A stretch of DNA of 64,000 nucleotides, taken from the NCBI GenBank assembly GCA_910574455.1, contig CAJSYZ010000004.1, forward strand, positions 4,970,599 through 5,034,598, in the 5' to 3' direction. The translations under genes and the position numbers were made by a program. Positions 1 through 14,773 of this stretch are shown here, in pieces. The stretch is from Trichaptum fuscoviolaceum (lineage: Eukaryota; Basidiomycota; Agaricomycetes; Hymenochaetales; Trichaptaceae). Within the stretch, counting starts at the first letter, position 1; the number at the start of each line of letters is the position of its first letter. The notes beneath the pieces were generated by a model. The model made no database searches. It was given only the letters and a program-made list of their open reading frames with translations, and was not told the DNA's origin.

Positions 1-2346
1 AGATGATCACAGAGACATTGTTCAGGGAAGCATTAGTGGCAAGGTCATCGAAGAATGCCACCGGCCTTGAAGCAGGGATTAATTGAAGTCACCGAGAGAC
101 CATGACCTTCAAAGACTTACTCAACACCTGGAAAGAGCCGAGCGAATGTAAAGATTCCTATCATAAGAGATGTCAAATTCGAAAAAGACTTACTTGGGTC
201 TCCGAAGACATTCCCTCCCGTAGCTGTGTTAGGTTGAAGTTGCAAATGTAGAATATTTCAGTCATGAACAGATGGTCTCAGTAGAATGTAGTTATGTGTC
301 GTACCGCCGCGCGCGGAGCTGTTGAACGGGTAATTGATCTGCAGAGTCCAGTTCTTGCTCGTCGGAGCATGAAGGGCCGTGCGTGTCCGGTTGTCTGTAG
401 CATGTTCGATTATCAGGCGCCGTCGAGATCGGTTTAGTACCTGCACAGCCATGACATACCGTTCAGAAAGATGCCCGGATTGAGGGCCAGCGGAGGGTTA
501 CGTGCATCAGGAACGTCATACGGCTAGATTGCATACATAGGTGGTAGTCGGATAAGATATTCGAACAACTCCTGTCTTAATGGATGAATGGTACTAACAT
601 TGAAAGGGCCGAAGTCGTCCAGCGTCCTTATCACGGTCTCTTGTGTGAGGTCTGACAAGAAGCAGCAAAGTCAGACGGAGTATTCAAGTTTCGTGATGAG
701 AAGCCGGTCATACTCCAGGGAAGCGAGAAGTTGAGCGCATAGTCTTCGATCTCTGCCTGCAACTCACACCCATACCAAGGGTCAATTGTCCCGTTTGCCC
801 TTCCACTTAGATCGCGCTTTTCTTTCTTCCACTCGCGCTTCCGCTGCTCCCGTTCGATTATCTCGCGGTGCGAAGGCGGACTATAGCGCTTCTTCAGCCC
901 GAAGCCTTCTGAGGCGGATATGATGGCCTTCAGAAGGTTCTTCCGAATGAGAGCGGGCGGCCTGCTTTCGAGCACCGCGGCCCGCGCGTTCGACGTCGGT
1001 TCTTGAACTGGGCCTACTCGCGGGAACTTTCCGTTTTGCGGGTAAGTCAAGTTAAAGTCGTAACCACATAAATGAGTTCTGGATAAATCAAAATTTCATT
1101 GAGTTCAAATGGGTTTAGTCTGACAATTCCACCCGAAGACACTGACTGCTCCTTGAAGTAGTCATAAACTTCGGGGTCGTATCCGATGAGTTGAGGGAAG
1201 GTTTCGATGATACTCAGCTGGAGAAGAAGCACTCAGAAGAAGGTCTGAAAATGGAATTTCGGTCACACTTACTGTCGGAAGCACTTCATACTCAGGTTCG
1301 GCCCCCATCGCGCCATTTCCGATAGCAATCTTCGAAAGTTTCACTGGTGGGTTCGGAGTCGAAAAAATGGTCTTCGTTATGTACGGCTAGAGGAACCGGA
1401 TGTTCTGAGGAAACGTCGTCGGTGTGTTTTTGTGTCATTACGTACAATGAATGTCCCAGCATAACTCTCCCCAGTCAGCAGAAGGGGACGTGTCGCTAGA
1501 CTCGGAAAAATCTTGACGAGGTTCGAAAGGAAGCCGAGCTGAAACAAACTCCGAATTTAGTTTTACGGACATACCGGGCCAAAGAAATTTATTTACGAAG
1601 TCTTCTCCCATAACATCTTCGTTCGGAACTAAACTCATCATAATTTTAGTAGACTCTATGCTTTGCTGTGATACCAAGACGTACTGTATCCCATCGAGTC
1701 AGCGGTAGAGAAACCTGTCCCGCTAATCGGAGGTTCAGTACTTGAACAACAGTATGGAATACGTTACCAGCACTTACACTGGTTGGTCAACCCAAATGTA
1801 ATCAACCACCTTATCCCAGCTGAAGTTGTTCCCGATTATGGAACCGTCTGCTGCGACATGCAACGGCCCATTCTCCAGCATCAAACCAAGCATGCTCGAC
1901 GCACCCGGGCTGTGAAATGCGTTACATTGTAGCATATGTATCATACAAGAGAAGATCTTGCTAACCCTCCATTCAACCAGATACCCCACGGCTCTGTCGA
2001 ACTCTCATTAGCAGCGGCTGTCAATGATCCATTCTGACTCTCAAAAGCCCAAAAGAATAGGGTATCGTTCGGGTGGTTGGCTCGATTCACTGGAATACTG
2101 CCAGCCCAGTTTCGATTCAGAGGGAATGTTACATTGGGCAGATCCGTCACAAGAAAGTCTGCATGAGAATTCAACACAAATTGGCTTCAAATACTTGAAA
2201 AATGACATACAATCTTGCCACTCGGGACTAAAATCACCAGAAGGTTTTCCCGGGTAGTCATGAGGAAAGCTATTCGGAGGTGGAGTGCCTTGGGCATAGG
2301 TATTTCCCAAACACAAAGCGAACGTCAACGCAGCCAAGGAAAGCAT
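1..2346 (-). CDS. Secreted serine carboxypeptidase (peptidase family S10), C-terminus beyond window
   Basis: Predicted secreted or vacuolar exopeptidase that removes C-terminal residues from peptides. The start at 2346 gives a signal peptide (MLSLAALTFALCL...). About 13 short exons were joined by phase: 2211-2346, 1966-2158, 1778-1909, 1675-1722, 1597-1633, 1446-1538, 1273-1386, 1147-1217, 714-1078, 599-651, 460-523, 305-394, then less certain joins to the left edge. Family marks are the oxyanion motif NGGPGASS, GTGFSTAD, the nucleophile box TGESYAG, IGNGAMG, a CGYDFNLTYP segment and ALHAPTSKNW. The frame at 3-59 reads AFFDDLATNASLNNVSVII, the stretch just before the catalytic Asp. The Asp and His therefore lie off the left edge. 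Family call is secure; the exons below 300 are tentative. Confidence 0.9.
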
Positions 2347-2386
2347 TATCGGGCACCTCCTTGGAGACAGGTGGATAAGCTGAGGG

Positions 2387-2393
2387 CTTTATA
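2387..2393 (-). promoter_or_regulatory. TATA-like box of the S10 carboxypeptidase gene
   Basis: On the minus strand the sequence reads TATAAAG, about 41-47 nt upstream of the ATG at 2346. This spacing would give a short 5' UTR. Confidence 0.45.
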
Positions 2394-2903
2394 CAAGAAA
2401 TGAATATCGTCAGACTAGAAAAAAGCAACTGTTACGGCTTCAATTCAAGAATAGACACACTTACACAGATCGGTGCATCCACATCAGATGATCATCTTTT
2501 TCTTAGCGATCATAAGGCGTGCCGCAATAGAAAAACATCTTTATAAGACTGCAATTGGATGGTAAGAAAAGGCCTTCCTGTGTCCGCATATTGACACTCA
2601 CGAACTCGCGTATTTTTGGTGTTGCATGCGGTCTAAGAAGGCATCACAATCCTGATTTTCTTTAGCAGGAAACGCCTCAAGGTTGCGAAGCTGCAACACG
2701 CATGCTGTACTGAGATAACGGAACAAAGAGATCGAATCAGAAGGAAAGAAGTCAAGAAGAGTTTAACCGAGAAAATGAATATATGTTCTTGAGTGGTTAC
2801 GTAAGCCTGAGTTATTCGACTTCAACTGTTCAACACCAAGTTTCGCCCGGCCAGCTACGTTTCTTTACATTCACCACCACTTATCTTCCCGAGTCTTAAT
2901 TGC
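2394..2903. other. Divergent intergenic region, no gene seen
   Basis: About 0.5 kb between the starts of the carboxypeptidase (-) and the TFIP11 gene (+). It must hold both promoters. Apart from the TATA-like box near the left gene, no coding potential, repeat or RNA gene was recognised. Confidence 0.5.
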
Positions 2904-5900
2904 ATGGCTAGGAGAAAGAGACAACTCCTTGATGATGGAGATGACAGTGACTCTTCAGGAGGTTCTGACGACGAGGGACTTCCAGATTATGGTTTAAATG
3001 ACGACCCCGACGTACGAGCTGAACGTGAGCTTTTCGAGAATCCTTACGGTCGAAAGAGGAGGCGAAAGGTGAACGGGAAAGAAGATGCATTATATGGGGT
3101 GTTCGGAGAGGACAGCGAGGATGAAGGCTTCGGTGGACGACCTAAACGACCAGAGAAGCGAAGCGACTGGACAAAGTGCGTCACTTCACTGTGTTCGGGC
3201 TGAGTAAAGTGAGTACTCATTGTCATCTTTTGCAGACCGCCCGCATTCATCTCAAGTGAGAAGAAAGTCGACCTCAAGGATACTGTAGATGCAGATGCGT
3301 CCAAGTTCGACTCAGACTTACAGGTGGACGATGAAGATGGCAATGGCAATGGCAACAGTAATGACCAGGATGAAGTGACTGGTAGTTCTGAAAGCGAGTC
3401 GAGCGAAGATGAGGCGGACGGAGCGGAGGAGGAGGAGGAAGGCGACGAGGACTCCAAATCGCCATCGCCTCGTGTTCGAATGGAAGAAGACGAAGTGGAG
3501 GAAACCGATTCCCGACCAAAATTTGGAGGCATTGGAATGCGGGGTGCAGGTATTGGCATGAAGTCTGCTTCAGAGACAAGCACAATATCAGCGTTCGCAC
3601 CATCTGGACTGGGATTCTCTAAGAGTGGCATTGGGTCTACAAAAGGAGGGATAGGTTCAGGGAAAAGTGGACTTGGTTCAGGCAGTGGTGACATTGGTTT
3701 TGGTCCTGGTTCTTCTCGCCCATCTCCAGTTGTCGATGGTGTTGAAGCCTCTCTTCCGTCCAATTTTGGTGCTTCGCGTCCTCAACGTTCATTTGTCCGC
3801 GATTCCAGCGGCTCTGGACCATCCAGCAGGTCCGGAACACCCCTCTCAGCCAAAGATGCAGTGCATTTCAGCAAGCTCTCGGGTACTTTTGGTGCCAAGA
3901 TGTTGCAAAAGATGGGCTGGCAGGCTGGGACCGGTCTCGGTACGGAAGGCACAGGTATTGTTACACCTGTAGAGTCGAAGCTTCGACCGAAGGGTATGGG
4001 AATTGCGTTCAAAGGGTTTAAAGAAAAGACAGAACAGAGCAAAGCCGAGGCGAGACGGCGAGGTGAAAAGGTCAGCGACGATGAAGATGAGAAGGCGAAG
4101 AGGAGACAAGAGAGGAGGAAAACGAAGGGGCAAGGACAAAGAGAGGATGTGTGGAAGAAACCTCGGAAGTCGAAGATTAAAGTTAAGCACAAGACATACG
4201 AGGAGATTATCGCTGAAGCTGGCGAGGAAGCTCCTGCGCCAGGTGTTGGGAAGATTATCGACGGAACTGGTGCAACTGTAAACATCTTCTTAACACTCCG
4301 ACTATATGACAAGACTGACGAATTTACAGTTACGCGAGGTTTCCTCCCTTGCAGATGTTTCGATGGCCTCATGGACTCCTTCGATGGATCCCATGAGAAT
4401 ACCGGAAGTGCGTCATAATCTTCGCCTAATTGCAGACGCCTGTAAATTGGACTTGGACGGGCTTGCGAGAGAAGCGAAGGCTTTGGAAGACAGAAAAAAA
4501 TGGGTAGCCAGCGAAGACCCAAGGTTACGACGCAAGGTGGAAGATGAGGCTGAATGTGAGGTTGACATTTTTCATTGCGATGTTTGATTTACTGACAATA
4601 TGTTCAGTAATACAACGATTGCAAGCTATACATCTCGTCGTTGATGAGATCAGTACCAAAGCGAAGGAACTCGCAAGATCAGACTATGAACCTTCATTAG
4701 AGGCTTTCTCAGTTCCAGTGGAGAAGCTGTTGTCCAACTATTCTAAGGAGTATGATCGCTATCGCTTAGACGAGATCGTCGTTGCAGCAATTGTCCCGAC
4801 TGTCAGTTCTCAGATTCGCATCTACACTGACTCCCGTTAACTCTGATTTTATAGTTCCGAAGAATGATGGCGTCTTGGAATCCCTTAGCAGAGCCTTCAG
4901 CTTTCACCCCAGTCCTAAGGAAATGGAGAAATGCTTTAAAAATGACTGTGGCTGAGATAGAACCTCCATCACAGGTCGATGTCTACGGCACCGCAACCAT
5001 TTACACCAAATCTGCGCCGAGCAATCAGCCTATGACACCGTATGACTGTCTTTTATGGAACGTTTGGTTGCCAAAAATCCGATCGTGTATAAAGTAAGTC
5101 ATCGACACTCTCATGTAACGGGCCTGGTATTTGATGCTGATTTTGATGTAGCAATGACTGGTCTGCAACCTACCCTGCGCCAGTTGTTAAGTTGCTGGAG
5201 TCGTGGTCAGACATCGTCCCTTTGTTCATTCGGGACAACATACTCGATCAACTTATCCTACCAAAAGTAACTGCGGCTATTTCCAACTGGAACGCGAAAA
5301 AGGATAGCGTATCATTGCACGCCATCGTCTTTCCATGGCTTCCCCACGTTGGCCTAAGAATGGAAGGATTTTTGGACGAGGCGCGGCGGAAAGTGAAGAG
5401 CATGCTGCGCCATTGGGTTACGAAAGATGGGGTGCCGAAAGATTTGCTTCCATGGAAAGAGGTTAGTGGTCATGGTGCATTCATCAAGATCAGCACTGAT
5501 CGTCTCCGTGATGAAAAGGTATTCGATGCGTCGGAATGGGAATCATTGCTCCTCAAATACGTTTTGCCTAGGTTAGGGGCGACTCTCCGCGACGACTTCC
5601 GTGTCAACCCTCGGAAGCAAGACATGGAACCCTTGCGGCTCGTCTTACAATGGTCAGATATTCTTCGGCAGTCGATCTTGGGCCAGCTATTGGAAGCCGA
5701 ATTTTTCCCCAAATGGCTCGATGTTCTGCACGTATGGCTCATTCAGCCCTCGGTCAACTTCGAGGAAGTCGTACAGTGGTACCAATTTTGGAAAGGCTCG
5801 TTCTCAGAAGCCGTTCAGAGCATTCCGGATGTCGAGCGGGGCTTCACAAGAGGTTTGCAGATGATGAACGAGGCTGTCGAGCTCGGGCCCGATGCGCCCA

Positions 5901-6256
5901 AGAAATTGCCGAAACCTGAGCATAGACGGTCGGGTGCGCCTGTACCCTCACCCGCAGATCTCGGGAAGCCTCAAACGCGTCCGCGACCCTCGCGAACGCA
6001 AGAAATCACATTCCGGTCGATCGTCGAGGAGTTCGCCGCGGTGCACAACCTACTGTTTATGCCTGCAGGGAAAGTGCACGCCAAGTCGCGCATGCCATTG
6101 TTCCGTGTGTCAAAGTCCATTGATGGCAAAGGTGGTGTGCTTGTGTACCTACTCGACGACGCGGTGTGGACTCCGGACGGCGCCGATGGTGACGAAGATA
6201 GTGTACGCGCGATCACGTTGGAGGATATGGTTCTGCGAGCGTCCAAGGCACCGTAA
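2904..6256 (+). CDS. tfip11: TFIP11/Ntr1-type G-patch splicing factor (tuftelin-interacting protein 11 homologue)
   Basis: Nuclear factor that recruits and activates the DEAH helicase (Prp43/DHX15) to disassemble the intron-lariat spliceosome. Exons 2904-3175, 3236-4277, 4330-4555, 4608-4801, 4855-5093 and 5152-6256 sum to 1026 codons (1025 aa), with every junction GT-AG and in phase. The order is an N-terminal TIP_N-like segment (residues ~25-95, with DDEGLPDYGL and ELFENPYGRKRRR), a low-complexity Asp/Glu/Ser/Gly region, a G-patch at ~305-350 (MLQKMGWQAGTGLG), a basic stretch, a GCFC-like helical region (~500-800), and the conserved C-terminus. The C-terminal segment includes HNLLFMPAGKVH and GVLVYLLDDAVW. 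This matches the full family architecture. The orthology is clear; only intron positions are inferred. Confidence 0.93.
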
Positions 6257-7264
6257 CTATAGCGATTAAATTCGTCGGGGAGCCGTTGATGTGGTATGTG
6301 TGATTGGCTTCGTTCAAGCTTTTATTCGTATTTGCCTCCACTCAAGCCTAAGATTTGTATTTTATCTGTCATATCTGTAGTTACTGGAAAAAACGTGCAT
6401 ATGTTGTCGCTCTCTCGCCTGCTGAGCGTTTGCTTGTCACATCGCTGGGACCCGCATTTAGCAGCCAATCGTGGACATCAATCCACACTTGGATGTCCTC
6501 CATGTATCCCGACCGGTATTTCCGTCTTTAGGCGTTGCACCGTCTCCTCAATCGTTTCCATCGCTCACGCGAGCCACTGTACTATTCATAAGTTACTCCA
6601 TAAATCATGCAAGGCTCATGGTCATAGTATGTACGTATTATTCACGCATGAAATAAACAAAATAATATTGTCAGTAATCTGACTGATCTGAGCTACTTAT
6701 GACTGTAACACAAGTGCACACCGGCATCAGTTGCGCATCAGGAACTTACATGCATAAAGCACGAGTACGCATCAGCTCAGATCCAATATCCTTCGTCCGT
6801 AGTTGAGGCACCGGGTATCATTAAATCAAAGAAGCTAGGGTCCTCGTTGGCGTATACATAAGACGGTTTGGATCCTCTTCATTTTCATTTGGCATTTTCA
6901 TAAAAACAAACATCTGTTGGAGTCAAGGGTCGAGGTCAAACGTTTATTTGAGGCTCCCATTGACGTTCTCGGTGAAAGATGCCGGGTAAGTACACCTCCG
7001 GATTAGCAATCACAAGGTACAGTACCCTTATTTGGATAGGAATGGGTTTGCCGTTTAATTAGTATTTAACATTTTCATACCTCAACCCGGACCCCGGGAG
7101 TGGCTCCCATCAATATCCTCATGCTCATACGCAGTTTTCTGATAGTTGTTCAACCATTGTTTGTCGAAAGCACTTTTAGACATTGATCATTGTTAAGCGT
7201 ACTTCACCACTCACTTGATAATAAATTGTCCGCCATTCATTTCGGTTCATCACAGAATCATTGC
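6257..7264. other. Convergent 3' intergenic region, no gene seen
   Basis: About 1 kb between two converging genes. ORFs here are short and lack recognisable domains. No RNA gene or repeat was recognised; it likely holds both 3' UTRs and spacer. Confidence 0.5.
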
Positions 7265-8922
7265 TTAAAATGTTTTTTGGATGAAGAATACCTGTGGCAT
7301 TAATGTTTTTTTTTCAAACATTGCAGTGGGCAATACAGGAAGGAAGAAAGTACGCACCTCCCCCGTCGAGTCTGAGCTGACAAACAACCGTCCCAGTGCA
7401 TCAAACGCGAGTCCAACAGGCCTTACGCACGCGCCGGGGCACACGGTGAGATCGGGAACATGCAGGATGAAGTCGTACCCCATCTTTGTGCGTGGAGAGG
7501 CAAGAGGGCCGGAGCCGTCGGATTTCCAAGGTATGCTGAGGACAAGACGAAAACGGGAGGAGAGAAGAAAGGTCAAATGAATATTAAAGCAAAGACCGGA
7601 ATATGATGCATTTCTATGTGACTTACCGAACAACACCATACCCTGTCGGCGGGACTCTGTCAAAGCTCCCATGGAACGAGGAAAACGCGTCCCCCGTCCA
7701 CGCTATCGGTAGTCCTGGTCCACTCAGAAAAAGCTTCGGACTACCTGTGCGCCGATAGAATTTGATGTCCAGCGGCACAGAATGCGGCTGAAAGAGTAAT
7801 GTAGGAGGAACGTTGAATTCAGGGTCCCTACACACAGTATTGGTGACGCCCGTGGTGGTGTTAATGCTGAACTGGTCGCCCTGAGTGCATACAATGGTTT
7901 AGTTACACGATTGTTACCCTACAGTATACGGGAAACTCACAGGATTCACGACGTCAAACGGGGCAGGGAGGGGTGCGAAGCCGGTATGGCAGAACGGGAA
8001 ACCGAAGAAACGGCGCGCAGAAGACGCAGACCCCAGGCTGACGAGCTCGAGCTCATCGGCAGGGTCGTCCGTGCTAAGCGCGTCTCCGATAATGTCGTTC
8101 AAGCTCGCGCCATTTTCAACGACCCAAAGGGCATCTGGGTGTATGTCAGGATTGGGGGCAAGGCTGAGCCCGGCGGCGTTCCGGATGCCAGATGCAAGGA
8201 GACGGCCCTCTTTTTGGTTTTTAGATGTGCTGTTACTGGCATTTGACGGCCATACCCAACCGCCTGCTGGGACGAGCGGCGCGAACGCCCCCGCCGGGCC
8301 CAGCGCGTATGAACGGACCTGCGAGCGCCCGTTCGCGGGGTCTTGGGCTGTGAAGTCGATGTTGGTGAGAGGCCCATCGGAGACGAGGAGCGATCGAGGT
8401 GCGCCTTGAAGGGATGGGACGAGGAGGAGTGTGCGTGTCGTTAAGTCTGGTCCGGTCTGTAAAACGTTCGACAGAAAAAAACACCTGTATAGACGTACCT
8501 CCGTCACTCGGCAATCCATCTACGATAACCTTCGGAGCCCCGGGAGAAACACTCCTCGTATGTGCATCGTACCGGTATAGCAACACCTGCAGTTGAGTCG
8601 AGACGTACAGTTCTTCTCCATCTATCTCGATGCCATGCGTCAACCCCGCATTATCAAGGACCAGCTCCCTCTGAAACCCGTTGCAACTCGAATCGTTCCG
8701 TCCTACGAACGATGAGACGCCGACACCGCGCTCGACAACAAGTAAGGTGTTAAGAGCATCGAAGGTGATGCCCCGTGGGGTGGAGAGGTTGCTAAATACC
8801 AGCTGGGCGGTGAGACCAGGGGCGATCGTTGGTGGGAAGAGGAACGTCGCGTTAGAGGGCTGGCATTGCGAAGAGACTAGTGATGCAAAAGAGATGAGGG
8901 CTGGTAGTACTAGGTTCAGCAT
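7265..8922 (-). CDS. Secreted PQQ-type glucose/sorbosone dehydrogenase-like protein (related to AA12 pyranose dehydrogenases)
   Basis: Predicted extracellular six-bladed beta-propeller oxidoreductase. Basidiomycete AA12 relatives use PQQ to oxidise aldoses and pass electrons to cytochrome domains or lytic monooxygenases. Exons on the minus strand are 8499-8922, 7941-8446, 7627-7880, 7358-7535 and 7265-7291, totalling 463 codons in phase. The start at 8922 gives a clean signal peptide (MLNLVLPALISFASLVSS). Propeller segments include STPRGITFD, NAGLTHGIEIDG, GIRNAAGLSLAP, DALWVVENGASLND, FGFPFCHTGF, HSVPLDIKFY and PVGLAFDALGRLFVSSD. No cytochrome b or CBM1 domain is attached, and length fits a single catalytic domain. 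PQQ use is inferred from family and was not tested by residue mapping. Confidence 0.85.
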
Positions 8923-10777
8923 CGCTGGCTTTGTAAAATGCGGGGTAAAGCCATGCCATCGACAGGACGATACATACATATAGTGGCTTGAGAAGCGATT
9001 CTCGCGATGTCAACGAAGGATCTGTCATTCTTCTAGTGCCGATCTCGATGAGTTTGGGTGGTGAATGAGACCTCTGACATGCAAGGAACAGTCGGTTCGA
9101 GGCCTTGAATGTTCCGGAGAGTAGTCCTTATGACGAACAATTGAAATTCAGGACTACAAAGATGAAGGCTCTTGTCTCACACAGAAATCAAGGACGTGAT
9201 GGGCTCTTTATAGAGCTGCGGTTCGGGTCAAATTGAGGTATGAATTCACACTGGCAGGGCTCGAGGACTACATATACGAAGTCATTTATATAAGTTTAAA
9301 AGGTAGATTTGGGCAAAGTTGGACGCACTCTTTATTCCGCATTGTAATTTCCGCATGATGCCCAGATACAAGATGCACTTGAAACCAATACGATATCTCC
9401 TGCAAAGCATCGTCTGGCGGCGACAGCTCATCCGGCTTTCAGGCTTCGCACGTTTTGTACATGTATGCGTGCACTGGGTCTTCGTTGTTGCTTCATTGAT
9501 ACATAGATGCATGGTATTTTTGTCAAAATCAGGAGAATCTTGAGTGTTGGGCGGGATTAGATATTTGCGTTGTTGCTGTCCATTGTTGCCGACGTTGATG
9601 GCAAAGACCAGCACAACTGGCACTGTGAGACGATGCCAGTGGGGAAGCTCTAAATTTAGGCCCTGCTCGGATCGCTGGCGGTTGGGAACGCAAACTCGGA
9701 GAAATCCGAAGATCCCAATCCCACGACTTAGTGGCCGGCAAATGGCCGGCATATGTTTGTCACATGCGTCACATGCATATAGTTCTGTAATGTTATGTCC
9801 GAGTTTCATAAATCACTGCATATATGCACTGCACTTGAATCTCTGCGTTTATGTACAATCAAAGTAGATGCTGATATATAATAATGATTTATACTCTTAA
9901 ATCACCAATAATTGGCTATACACTTTATATTTGCCTAAATAACAGACTGCATATACCCAGTATCATATGTCATCAACTATAATGATCTGGCCACTTCATT
10001 TCAGTTGTTAAGAGCCTATGGTCACTTACTAATGATGCATAAGTAGATATTGTAAGCTATTTTAAAAAACTAGTTAGTTAAATCATTAAAACAAAGTAAA
10101 TGCATATGTCTAGAAATTGAAGTGATAGATATGCTGTGTACTGGAATACGGGCCGAGCTCTGCCGAAAAGTCCCTTACTCCTCATTCGGCTACTTTTCGA
10201 TCTCCGCTACAACTTAAACAGTTATGAATTGTTATGCAGTTCAGATGATGGGTCACCGCAGCGGTAAGAGATCTTACTTCCTTTGCTCTCAAGTCGCCAA
10301 ACTGACTCACTTGCAAAGGAATTATCTATTTCAGGAAGCTTAAGCCTTGGGTGGCTGAATGAGCTGACAAACATCGGCATTTGTTTTCAGTCCCCCGATC
10401 TCGCCCCGAACACATCGTCACCGCTCGTCCAGATCACAAAAACGAGCCCAAAACAATTGTTTGTTCGACGCAAACTCAGAAGGTATAAAGAGTGGCATGC
10501 GAGTCGTCGAAGCCCTGCGTCCTCTTGACCTCCTACACTCGAGAGCGCCATCTCTCAGCCGGCAATGTTAGCACAGCAGCAGCCGATCTGCAACTTGAAG
10601 TGAGTTTCGGTCCGATAATTCATCATAAGCTTGCAAGCCGAACTGAGTCCGGATCAACTTGAATAGTATTGACAGACCCCGGATACTGTGAGGTCCATTT
10701 ATGGGTGTAACCCTACGTTTTCTCATGCCGGAAGTTAATGAAAGGGTTGATGGCAGAGAGAAATTAAAAGGAGAAGG
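8923..10777. other. Intergenic region with two divergent promoters
   Basis: About 1.85 kb between the dehydrogenase (-) and the PAK kinase (+). The middle (9850-10130) is AT-rich. A TATAAAG lies at 10484-10490, 290 nt before the kinase ATG, and could mark a long-leader promoter. ORFs inside show no recognisable domain. No RNA gene was seen. Confidence 0.45.
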
Positions 10778-13755
<2,978 letters not shown>

Positions 13756-14773
13756 AAGGGGAAACGATCAAAAGACTAAAAAGGATAGACTCCGTTGTTC
13801 GTTAACAGGACATTTGGGTTGAAAGTTCGAAGCACTGATGTAAACGATATACCGGCGATACGATACGATGTTGTAGTTCTGTATATTTAAGACTGGGGCC
13901 TGTTACTTACCTCTCGGATGTGGCTCCTTTTTCGTCTCTCCATGACTTACGAAAGGAACGGACTGTCGCTTGGTCTAAACATCTTGGCGGACCAATCTCT
14001 TGTTATACATGTATTTCACCTCCCATCCACTCACTTTATTCTCTTATGTTTTCTCTCTCTCTTTTCTGCACACTCTTACAGCAGTCATGATTCACAAAAG
14101 ACCATTGTTATAATAATAAACTCATCAACTGCTACAAAGTTCTTCCTTCCGCTCCGATGCTTGTCCTTCGGAGACGTATGTATCTTTCTAATATACATGA
14201 CTTTCACGCCAAGATGCATTACTAGCCCTTTGGCCTTCACGCATGTGTTCATCACCTTGTAATGTAAGAGTTTGTACAGGGGAGTTTTTATATCGGTATA
14301 GAGTGATGATACTCATTACACTATGAAGCGAAAATATCTGAACAAGTTGAGAGTTTTATCTCTTGGCCAGTTACTGCTCTTATTGGAAAATAAAGATCAG
14401 ATCTTAAATGGTTCCAGCCCTTGTAGACCATCGCATGCATCTGAATCATCTTACAAGATGGACTCAAACGGGAGGTTACCGTGTGTCAGTGATTCATAAG
14501 ATATTTCTTGCTGATTTAATTGCTGATTTAATAAGACACATGATACATGTTTGATCATTCCCTTTTGCAGGTTGAAGACACGAAGAAAGCAGATGGAAAA
14601 CAAGGAATAAAAAGAAAGCCAGAGATAAAGATGCAAGAATACATTCTAGTTGCTACACCTATGATGCGAGTTGTGATGATTAGTTGTAAAAAGATTCTAG
14701 AAGATGGTTGAAGATAAGGAGGCTGAAAAGAATGAGATTTCGTCATTGTCGTTAGTTATTTGTTGAAAAGATA
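13756..14773. other. Convergent intergenic region, no gene seen
   Basis: About 1 kb between the 3' ends of the PAK kinase and tel1. It is AT-rich, with only short frames lacking domains. No RNA gene was recognised. Confidence 0.5.

Noticed and set aside
3044..3763. Long minus-strand frame opposite the TFIP11 gene
   Set aside because: Mirror of the Gly/Ser/Asp-rich coding sequence; the plus strand has the G-patch protein with consistent splice phases.
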